From contig JASANG010003337.1 of the NCBI GenBank assembly GCA_030248215.1, positions 186,001-250,000 on the forward strand: a DNA stretch of 64,000 nt. Reading direction: 5' to 3'. The translations under genes were made by a program, and so were the position numbers. This document shows positions 1 to 12,000 of the stretch, piece by piece (the stretch's first letter is position 1; each line of letters begins with the position of its first letter). This stretch comes from Enoplolaimus lenunculus (taxonomy: Eukaryota; Nematoda; Enoplea; Enoplida; Thoracostomopsidae). The notes beneath the pieces were generated by a model that was given only the letters and a program-made list of their open reading frames with translations, searched no databases and had not been told where the DNA came from.

Positions 1-3000
1 GAATTTCGTTTGTTTCATCTTGTTTAGATTCCAATAATTCTCTGACTTCCTTACAGAAAGTTCCGTAGAAATGTTGTTTTATCAACGCACCGCAAATACT
101 GTAACAAAACGTAACTCTGTGAGTTATGGACTTTGTTGACTTATTTGGCAATGTTTTTTTTCTGTTACGGTAACAACTGCTTACTATGAGCAGATTTGAC
201 ATTTGCGCACAACACGACGCAACCAACAGCACCCAACACCAGAGCTGTGTGAGGTCGAAAAAGTTTTCAGATATTTGAACAATTTCAGGATAATGTCGAT
301 TGAAACATTTGTCATGCCAAAATTTCAACTTCATTTAATAGTGATTATGCAAAAGTTTCGCTTGTATTTTTGCTCACTGAGCCAAGATAAAGATTAGGGG
401 CGAAACATTTTTCTACGAAACTGCAATAGAATAAACTTAAGCTTTGGACAAATTTTTGGTTTACGCTTAGGCTTAGACATAAGCTAATTTTTTACGTTTA
501 CGTTTACGCTTACAAATGTTCCGCACCCCTTTTAGGATTTTGCTAAATAGGGGTCCATCCTATAGATCTCGATGAGTTGAGTTCAACGGTACCATTTTCA
601 TGGCTGCACAATCAACAGATCAGAAGGTATGGCTAACATAGTTCAAAAACGCACAGATTAGAACAGGAAGTATCCATCAGTAACATTTTCGTACAATATA
701 CTCTTAACCAGGTTTAGTCGTTACACAAATTTGATTGTTGTTTCTAAATGTTTTAATTGGTAAAAAGTTAAAATTTAAAGCGCCATAACAAATAAAACCG
801 GGAACCCTGCAGCGCTAAAAATAGCACCGTTGAACTCAGCGCGTCGGTATCCATAAAATGAACCATTTTTAATTAAATTCCTAGGGAGGCGGGGTCCATA
901 TTCCGTACCTCCGCCGCCCTCCGGTTACGGTAATAAACATTGAATAAATATTCGCTTTTAATTTTCAGTTTGCACTGAAAAAAAATGCACTGTCGGTGTT
1001 CGACTTCTCGTTCGTTTGAACCATTTCTTAATTCATTTAAATTTAACAAATTCAAGTTTAAAATATGTGTTTGTTTGCTTACAATTTCGTTTCCGTATCT
1101 TGATTGAACAGTTCGCCGTCGACCACTTTGGCAAAGTGTTTTGAAAATTCGTGGCTCATTTTTGCGGCGAGCTGACTCAAAAGCTATAACAAATTGATCG
1201 TACGCATTTCACAGTAAGCTCTTTAAGCATGTACTTTACGGACAAAAACTGTTCCAAGTTTCGGCTAATTTCACGTATATCCTTGATGTTGTTTCTGGAC
1301 ATTTCGGTATATATTTCCAAGAGTGAATGACCATTTACTGTAGTGACCCAAATAAGAGGGTGGCGTAGGGGAAGGTCCCCATTTTGAGTCTCAATCAATT
1401 GGACTCCGTATCCCTAATAAGGGTCCGTAAGCGGATACAGTCCATAAACCCTAATTTGATTTCATAAATGTCAATTATCCCTAATTGTAGCGCATAAATG
1501 ACTCCAGCACCAAGGACAGTTTAGTTCGAAAATTTAAGGCATACTTAAGTTTTGAAAGTACATTCCTAAGTATAACCTTGCATTATCGCTCAAGCTTTTG
1601 ACGCAAGGCAAAAAACGTTTAATTCAACGGATAGTTGCAATACCGGATATATATCAGTAACGAAGTGTGGCGGAGGGCGGATGGAAAATAAACAACAATC
1701 CTCTTATTCGGCTCACTACACTGGACATGAGTGTGTAACTGGGTACATACCGTGTACAAAAAATGTACCACCGCACGTTGCGTTGTTGGCCCATTCTTGT
1801 AAGAGTAATCATGGGTTGCTGATGTTACTTAAGACTCACGCATATGAGCTGTAAAATTCGAGTTAAGCTAAGTTTAAACTCTGTTTGAATTTGTCAATAT
1901 CCATTTGAAATAATTAAACTTAGCTTCCCAATGATATAAATATGCATTGAGTAATATTTGTGTGAGTCTGAGCTAATTGAAACGATAATCCAAAGTTAAG
2001 GACGTTTGTGTTACCTTAAATTTGAATTAATAACATTTTTCCTGTGTGGAGTTGCGATCCGGGCACGAAAGAGCAATAACATCTCATATATGATAAACGA
2101 ACATTTACTATTCTATAACACAAAAGTGGTTTCTGTGTATTTTAAAAAAACCACAAAGTGCTGATAGTTGACGTCATATGACACGCCGTAAAGCCAAATT
2201 AGTTGCATATCATCGTACTCCTAAGACTAAGCCTAACCCTAAGGAAAAGCATAAAGTTGAATTCCGGCGAAGGATGATCCGTTTTTCAGCGCTGCAGGCC
2301 TACTAAAACTGTCTTATTCTGTAGATTACCCACAATACCTCGGGATCGTTCGTAGGCGGTGGTCCGAGTAATTTCATATAGTCAGTTGCTTCCATAATTT
2401 TTCGACGGCATTCGTTTCGCAGCGTTGGCAGATAGTCTTTAATTGCCTTGACCATAAGCTAAAATAATCAAACTGTGTATTGTGCTATGTCTGTGTTCTA
2501 TTGCAACTCAAATGGTATAATTGAAAATTATATATCATAGGGACACGGTAGTGTCACTATTATATGTTTCTTCCAAAGTGTTCACGTCTCTCTTATGTTT
2601 CTATCAAAAGTCTATTATTTCTACTATTCTGTTTTGCTGGTTTTTATATACAAACGTATGTCATTCAAGATCATGGCAACCGGTGTTTATGCGCTATATT
2701 TAAAGAAAAAATTGTCGAAGTATTAAACGTAAACGTTTTCATATGAATCGGAAGCGCAAAGTTTCGCCTTCGTATTCGGATTCAAATCTTGTCGCAAGGT
2801 GTTCTACAGAATCGTAGATTGTAACAATCCAATTTTTTATGTGCTACATAAGTTATCTCAACCATATACATTAAGCTATTTATTTAACGAAAATACTATT
2901 GTTTAGTACGTATATATGCGAAACATGTTAAGTGGACAATTACGAAAAACATTAGCTTATATATGATTACAAAGTAGTAACATAGTTAGTTTTTTATGTG

Positions 3001-6000
3001 TATTTTTTTCCCAAGGCGCGTTTTTGAAAACGTAGACGTAACCTCAAGTTGTCGAAAACTGTTTATTTACGAGCTAGAACTTTATGGCTGCAAAGTTTTT
3101 CATTCAAAGTGGTGGTGCCTTAAAGTTTAACATTTTATTATATAAAACATACAAACCTTCTCCAAATTTGTGCAACGAATAACATTAGTAAAGTTTATAT
3201 TTTGCGAATATGTGAATGATAGAGACTCTTTATATATCTGTGCGTGTTTTAATAATTTTTTCGGTCATCTCTTGATTCGTTAGCCATGCAAATATGAAAA
3301 TAGTACCGTTGAACTCGGCTCGTCGAGATCTGTGTGACGCCGTGGTGGATGCAGGAATTTCAAAAGGATCGGTCGCTCAACGTATAATACTGCAAAAAAG
3401 ACGAGAGCGAAGTCGAACGCTAATTTAATGCTGAATCTTAATGCAAAACCTTTCTCTGGATTCAAGTTGTGGTGGTTCAGGCCGGAGTGGCACCCACTGC
3501 ATCCGCCAGTGGTATGAGAGACTTTTTATTTAATTCGTAGTAGGTGCCTAGATTTTACATTCGCGTGGGGTCCAAAACTCGCTTTAATTTAATAAGGTTC
3601 CCAAAGCAAACAGTCTCTTTCAAAACGTGACGCTCGAACAAAGCGGGCTCTAATTATAGTATGAACCGGCCCAGATTTTTCAGGCCCACGCCCGACCGCC
3701 TTAGTTTTTCGTTTTCGAAAAGAAAACAAGAATAAGTTACAAAGCAAACCTTATAGTTGCGGATTCGCAGTTTTGATTGGGGATGGAATTGCATTATTAG
3801 AATTTCTTGCACAATTAAGAGGAAACGAACAAAAGTGTGTTTCAAGCAATTTTCCACGTCCGCATGTTGATGCAAATGCGTATTCAGCATGTTTCACAAA
3901 ATATTTGTTGCAGCCATATTTTTAAATGCTGCGCATTCCAATTATATATTTAACGCAATTCATGTGTGCAATACAAAATTGAAAGTATCGGAATCAGTAT
4001 TCTTCCAAAATACCGATTACAATACCGATACCGATGTATTGGTTCTACACTACTATGCAGCATAAAATCAGTTTTCACTAGAGCAAGTACTTATCAATTG
4101 TATTGATTTTCTATTTGAATTCAAACAATTTATATGAATTAAAATATATTAGCATTATAAATTGAGCGAGTTACCTAATAAATAAAAATGAAATTAGGAA
4201 AGCGCGACTTTTGTGATTGTGAAAATGTAGTTTTTAATTTTCATGGAAATATAGCTTAAAGTTCTAAAACAATTATAACGTGAGTATATATGACTTTAAA
4301 TTTGACTTTTTCGCACTTAAGGTAAATTTACATCAAATTTCTTCCTAAAGCTTAGTAACTAGAATGAAAAGTGCCCCGATGTCGCCATAGAAAACGATAT
4401 GTTTCGGGTAATAAGATTTTTAGTTCAATACCGCTAGTATTACATTTTCCATGCATGCGTATAAAGTTTTAAAACTAGATTAATTTGATGCCAATCAGCG
4501 TCCTCCCGAAACACGACACAACAATACTATAGAATTAATAAAAGTTAAATCATTGAGTTTGATTGACTGCGTAACGGAAACATATCCGCAACTTTTTCGG
4601 AGAAAAGTCACAATAGATAGTTAAGTGTCCCGACGAGGCTATAGAAAACGATAACGCATCAAGTTTTGGAGCTGTATAAATTTTGTACCGCACAGTGCCC
4701 TCTCCATACTTGGCTAAACGGTACCCAGATTTTAAACTTTTAAAACATTAAAATATTTGAGTGAGTACGTAGCGAAACAATATTTGCAACTTGTGACAAA
4801 ATCTGCGTTGTATTAAAATGACGGCCAATGTAAAGATCAGGGGCGGAACGTTTTTCTGCGGGACTAGAATAGAATAAGCTTAAGGTTTAGATTAATTTTT
4901 TGCTTGGCTTAGGCTTAGGATTATGCTCATTCTTACGCTTAGGTTTAGGCTTAGGAATATGCTCATGCTAACGCTTATGCTTAGGCTTAGGATTAGGAAT
5001 ATGCTTATAATACTGATCCGCTCCTGTTCTTTACATTGAGCAAATTGACGAACAAACACGTTTTTAATATTGGGTCACCAGCATTTTACGCTTAATTTCT
5101 ACTTATATACTCTTTTTAAAACCCAAAATTTTTCTGCATATATTCGAAACTTCAGTTTACTAAGTGCAAGAAACTAATGTCACGAGTGTGTACTCAAAAT
5201 TTTTACATCAACCATAATTCCTCATCTATATTCTAGTATTTATTTCTTGTTTTAATATTTCGAAACAGTGGATCACATGTCTATTTGGCCGCTGTCAGAG
5301 AAAGTTGCGGATATGTTTCCGTTACGCAGTCAATCAAACTCAATTGTGTCGTGTTTCGGGAGGACGCTGATTGGCATCAAATTAATCTAGTTTTAAAACT
5401 TTATACGCATGCATGGAAATTGTAATACTAGCGGTATTGAACTAAAAATCTTATTACCCGAAACATATCGTTTTCTATGGCGACATCGGGGCACTTTTCA
5501 TTCTAGTTTGTACATAGTTCATTCCAACATTTTATTCACAGTAATAAATATTAGTCAACGTGGTTGCACATCTGGCCAATGTAAAGAACATTACCGTAAT
5601 AGTAGTATTAGCATATTTCTAAGCCTAAGCGTAAGCGTAAGAATGAGCTTATACCCAAACCTAACCCTAAGCGAAAACAATAGCCCAAACCTTTAACGCG
5701 TACTCTATTGCTGCCAACAGAAACACGTTTCCGCCCCTGATCTTTACATGGGCCCATATGGTCAATCATAGATATATTTCTCTCAAAAAAGTGTACTGTT
5801 GGCTGAAATCTGCGCAGTTGTATTCGTTTCATTTAGTTTGACTTTGTGTAATTTAAGTTTTTATTTTACTGCATCATGTTTTGGCTTTCAAACTGTATAA
5901 ATGTGAACAGCCGGAACGAGCCATGCCCAAAATACGTATGTAGGGATTTCCAGCTTTAGTAATATAGATAATAGGTGTAATGTGGCAAGTTTTATTTGGT

Positions 6001-9000
6001 TATGCGTTAATAAATGACAAATCTTTGTTATTCCTGTATATGCACAGGTTTATGTGTACACAATTACGTAAACCTTGGCCTAACCAAAGCCTAAGTCTAA
6101 ATGTTATCCAAACTTTACAAGAACAGCGTTGTTTCTATAAACATACTAAAATTCAACTGTTACTTCGCTTAATATCGACTTTAAACGCCCAATTCCATGC
6201 ATGTGAGCAATAAGTGGATAATGCTGCTCAAGAAATCGCCGTTCTCCAGTCACCACTTCAGAAATTGGCTAAAACAAAACACAGCTACGATTATTTTCAA
6301 GGATTTATAAATAAACAGTCATTTGTCAAACTTATGACCCTTGCTTTTCTACAGCTATCATGGTTCTTGCAATAACAGAGGCAATCTATCAAATTATATT
6401 ATTGATTAGCAATTTGACGCTTTCCATTCTATTTTTAAGCATCCATTCGATAACTTCCATACTTGGTACAGATCTGATGGACAAAAGGACGAATCGTCAG
6501 AAACCCAAAATGCACATATATGCCATGTTTGACTCTGTGAATGTTCTGGATCAGCTAACAGCTAATCCCAGGACGGCGATTACAGTTTAGTGAAACATTT
6601 CCTCGCTCGGGCGACTCGTTGACCGAAACCCAAATATCTTATACACCCGACAATTTGTCGTGCCATAAATTAGGCTTAGGCTTAGGCAGCTATCGGGAGA
6701 CGACTTTTGTTACATGTAAAACTTGTTAATATTCAAATATATAAAAATAACTCTAATCATCATCGGTGATTTACAACATTATTTTCAATTTCGCGTTGAG
6801 ACCGATTAATAACGCCAATATATCCAAAACGCAAGCGTCGTTGCAGATTGCGGTTTTCCAAAATTGCCGTAATTTCTTCTTTTGGTCCTTCGCCTTGGTC
6901 AACCAAATCCAGTTTGGTTAATACACCAAGCGTACGTTCACCTGAATTAAAATTCAGCCGTTTTCAAGCGGTTTTTTAGTACGCGTGGGTTTGGCAATTT
7001 CGGGCATTGCAATGGACGCAAATGACTACGTTAGCATACCCTGTTGATACAAGACATACGATTGATTGACTACGTTACGGCAAATAATGCATCGTCCACA
7101 ATATATTGTGTGTACAAAGTGTGGAAATATACTTTTTCAACTTCCGGAACGGATTTATTTTAAAAATGCAAAAACTAATTGACTTGTGATATGGGTCATA
7201 TTATAACTTTCGGGGATCATATCTTTTCAACGCACTAAATTTCAATTTCCCTACGCCTATAAAATGTCAAAAATCATCAAATGAGCAAAATTTAGGCAAG
7301 TTGGCACGGCCGGTTTAGCTGAGATTACCAACCGCGAACATATTAATGATGGCACAAACTTGTGTATTACAATAAAATTCGCCAGTCTTGAGTATGATTA
7401 AGGTTTTTCATTTAATAGAAATTTTTCGCGATCTCGCCTCAGACAGGTCGTGTTTAAATGGTTCCTTGCATCCTTTACTACAAGCCAGGGTTCCATCGGA
7501 ATTTCGATTCAGGCGAAAATTCCGGCAAAATTTGACTTCTAATTCCGATTCCGGCTGACTGCTGTTCCGATGCCGGAATTTTGATTTTTCGGTTATGAAT
7601 TTTTAAGATTATTGAACTTAGATTTTGCTTGTATCGTTTTGTTTCGTACATTTGCAATTACTCTGTTGGTTGTTCCTTAGTAAATATTCCGAGTTGTTAC
7701 GTATATTCCGTCAACTATATAAACAATTTTTGATGAAACAGTGAACAGTAACGGAAACAAGAATACTGCAACAAAAGTTGAAAGTCATACACTATTAACA
7801 TTTTAATAGAATTACTAAAACTTGATTCTGATTCCGATTCCGATTCCGCTTCCGACAAAATCTGTTCCGGTTGGAACCCTGGTATAAACATATGTACGTG
7901 TAATATAATATTCCTATTGAATGGCATAAACACATACTGTGTGTGCGGTATAGGCTTTCATATATATTCAAACCGATTTGCATACACGGGTAAGATAGGT
8001 ATGTTGTATTTTTAGCATAACATCAAATCACAGGTTCTGAAAGATGGCGTATGCCGGACCGAAAGTGCGAGGAATGAAACAGGTATTGTATTCGCCGGCG
8101 TTGTTTTCGCCCATGTAAGATTGACTAAGTAAGGTCTGGTCAACTCAACATTCTGAATTAAATCAGCGTGGCATAAAACCGGTAAATATGTGCTTCACGT
8201 GTCTATAAATCTCTCGTTGACGGTCCAGTTTAAAATTTTGTATGCGCTTAAATGGTTGAAATGAAACAATTTTGATTATTCTGATTAAATGAATTTCAGT
8301 TCAGACAGTCATTGAAATTATTGTAACCTGCAAATTATTTATAAATTGAAAAAAATTCGTACTCTATCGAAAATTTAAAATACAATTAAGCCTAATTCAT
8401 ACGTGTAAGTTTTTGCTACGAGAACTTGCAGCTGCGAATTGCACGCACGCAGAACTTGCATTTTTTATCAACGAATGAGAAAGCGGGTGCCATATATTCA
8501 TTGAACTTACATGGTTATTGACACATGTGAACTAAATTTCTAGCTTTGATTTTTAATGAATTATTTGCAGCTGTCAGTTTTTCGAACGGGATTTTGGACA
8601 AAACTTGCAAGTGCAAATTGCAGCTGCAAGCTCTCGCAGCAAAAACTTGCACGTGTGAATAGGGCTTTATTTTGTTATATATTGTGAGTTGACTGTTATG
8701 CAAAACTGACGAATCATCTCAGAGAGCTTGTCCAAATGGTACTTTTGTAAAATGGCAAGATTTCGGACAGAATGCAATTGTGCAAGAAATTGTACTTATT
8801 TGTATTTCAATTTAACTGGTAGCGTCGGATACTGCAAATATTTGTCAACGATTGTAAAATTGTGTTTTTAACATTTTGCTAACGACTGCAACAGTTACAA
8901 AATGCAACATTTCGAAAAATAGAAATTATAAAATAATCCGCCCATGTTACTTTAAAGGGCGTCCAGGTTTGTGGTGGGTGTATAAAAGAGTATGTTTAGA

Positions 9001-12000
9001 TCCTAGACTACATTTTTTTGCTTAGGCGTAGGCTTAGGCTTAGGCTTAGGAACACATTTTTTGCAACGTACGTTTAGGCTTAGATTTAGGCTTAGGAATA
9101 CGCTTAATTTACTGTTGCACTCCTTAAAGTAACATTGGTCAAATAATCTATAAACGCCAGCCGAACTGACCAGCCCCATCTTGTCTTTGGTGGCCGACAG
9201 ACCCGATCTGGTTCCTAATTTCTCAATCAGTTCCACTTCTGAGACCCACACCACACACAAAGCTACTATAAACACAACACACATATGATTCTGCAAATTC
9301 AGACCGTTGATATAAATTAGTATGGAAAGTGTGTGTTCCGACTATGAACAGAGCACATGTTATGCTGAAAAAATTAACTGTTTCCGGGTGAGTGAAAATG
9401 CAATGTTTTGATAGTTCTTATATACTTGTTGGATCCGCTTCCCGTATAACATCATGGGTGTCCACAGTTGTAATGTCAGAATTAGCCGCAAAGATGGCTA
9501 AAATGATTGAATTCGGATTGTCTTTGGTATTATCCAGGACCATTTGTCGTGTGAGTTGACCAATGTCAATATTCGAAGGCATACCGCTAACAAGCTCCTA
9601 CAAACACAATAAGACACTACTCTCTAAAAACTTAAACTTAATTTATAGCTTCAATTAAACTTGAATATCGGTTTGAACAAAACTTAAATGGCTCGACGGC
9701 TAACTAATCTAGAATTTTAAATTTTACATAAACTAACGAATGTTAGTTTAACACTGCTGGATTAGCTTGAACTTACATCACGTTAGTTTAGGCTTTTAGA
9801 AAGTATCTATGTCTATTATTTCAGGTCTATGTAAAGCAATGTTTTTGATATATCATTGGTATCACGACAATTCATCGCCCGACAACTCGTCGATCAGCAA
9901 CATGTTATCCGAAGTTTCATCGACTCGACACTTCGTTGCTCATCATTATGCTTGGTCTTAGGCTTCGACTTAACATTACGCTTAGGATTATGCTTATATT
10001 TATTCGTCGGCTTTACGACGTTGTTGGACGACCAGTTGTCGGGTGACGAATTATCGTAGATTCTGATTTATTTTGTTTCACTTTTACTGACTGTTACAAA
10101 AATTGTCAAATTGTTACCTGCCAATAACGTATTGTACCAGCCGGTGATGGACGTATTCTACAAGTGTTTCGTAAGTTTTATTTTCACTCAAATGACAACT
10201 AGAAATTTAATTGCTGATTGGAAATAAGTTTTATAGTTTTTTGAAAATTCAAGCATTTATCACGATATCTGCACCTAAGATGCTACGACATATTCATATG
10301 AAATAAATCGGTTAAAGCGATGCCAGCAAAATATATTACTTTAGTCAATCCTGGCAAGTCAACCACCGTTAAATTGACAACATTTCGCGAATGCACGTAA
10401 ACTATAATTGGTTTGTCTGTAATAACCTAAAATTATTTTCATAGCATTTAAGTGCTGTTTCAAAGTCTTATCAGCATGTCCGTTTAATCACATAGCTATT
10501 CGTGAAATTTATGTGTCATTATAAAGAGTGGATGATTACAAGAGTGTGCAACTTGCTTGGTTGTACGCGGTACAAAATGTACCAGCAGTCTTTGCATTTT
10601 TACAACCGATTAATTTCAGTGTCTAAAATTTTTACCCCCATTCAGGGTGGAGGGAAGGCAAAAAATGCAATACGCACTGGATACATTCTTTTCTACACAG
10701 AATATACTTAGTTGAATACTCTTGTTAAACAAAGATCCACCACTGTGCTGCAACTTGGGGTCTCGCATGGTACAAAATGTACCACCGGACGTGGCGTTTT
10801 TGGCCGACCTTTCCCTTGTTTAGAGGTGGGGTCGTTATGACATGGATACCGCTAAATTAAACTGTTAGGGGAGCATGTTTGTAGCCGCATACATAACGTG
10901 CCATAATTCGCACCGGTTGTACCCCCATCATAATAAAGGGGGAATGCAAGAATGCATCAAGCCCTATTCACACGTGCAAGTTTTTGCATCAAAAACTTGC
11001 ACGTGCAACTTGCATGTGCAAGTTTGGTCAGAAAGGAGATTTGAAGTCCTTGCAGCTGCAAATTATTCATTAGAATTCATGTGATTGAATTTAATTCGCA
11101 GGTTTGAACGCCGTCGCAAATCGCTCGAATTTCTTGCACTTGCATTTTCATTGGCCAATTAGAAGACATGTTGCTGAGCGCCTTTTGAATTAATTCAGAC
11201 TTATTGAATTTATTCAAGAAGTGTGAATTAATTCAAATATCTAACTTGTTTGATATTTCGCAACCGTCGGAGAAAGTAATGGGACTAGTTTTAAATTTTT
11301 AAGCAAATAAATAAAGACTGCATCGCGATGGAAACTTTTTCAAGTCGAGAAATTTCGAGTATAGCCTTCTTTGCGCATGAATGTTTCTTACAACTGAAAC
11401 TTGAAGTTGCAAGTTTTTAAAAAATTCATTCGAAGAACTTGCAGCTGCCAGTTATTTATGATTAAAATATGCGAAGCATTAATTCGTAGGTATGAATAGT
11501 CCTGCAAGTCGAGTTCATTTATCATCATTGGCTAAACTGATAGATTATCGGTTAAGTTTGATATTTATTGCAGTGGTCTGCAAATTATTCACATAAATTC
11601 ATGTCAAGATTCAGATCGAAGGTTATGATTCTTTACAAATACTTGCAGTTGCAAGTATTTCGCGCAAATTGCAGCTGCAAGTTCTCGCAGCAAAAACATG
11701 CACGTGTGAATAGGGCTTCACGCACTGGATACATTCTTTTTTACGCAGAACATGCCCAGTTGCATACTCTTGTTAAACAAAGATCATCCACTCTTGTTTA
11801 AATTTAGTGACAAGTGTTTAAATCACAAATAATTTTTATTGCCATTAGATTAGTGAAAATATAAAATATTTGCTTAATGTCGTTACATTCATTGCTAATT
11901 TGGTTCAAAATTTCATCATTTTTTGCTGCAGAATATTGTGCATAATCGATATGTTAATTGATAAAGAAGACACATTCTTAAAATTTTTGCCTAATTCGCC

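Noticed and set aside
9150-9296. Open minus-strand stretch with [21 protein letters not shown] between dynamin exons 5 and 6, as an extra exon
   Set aside because: Its plausible splice sites give a phase that would break the frame, while exons 5 and 6 join perfectly (READPT-SERTLGV) without it.
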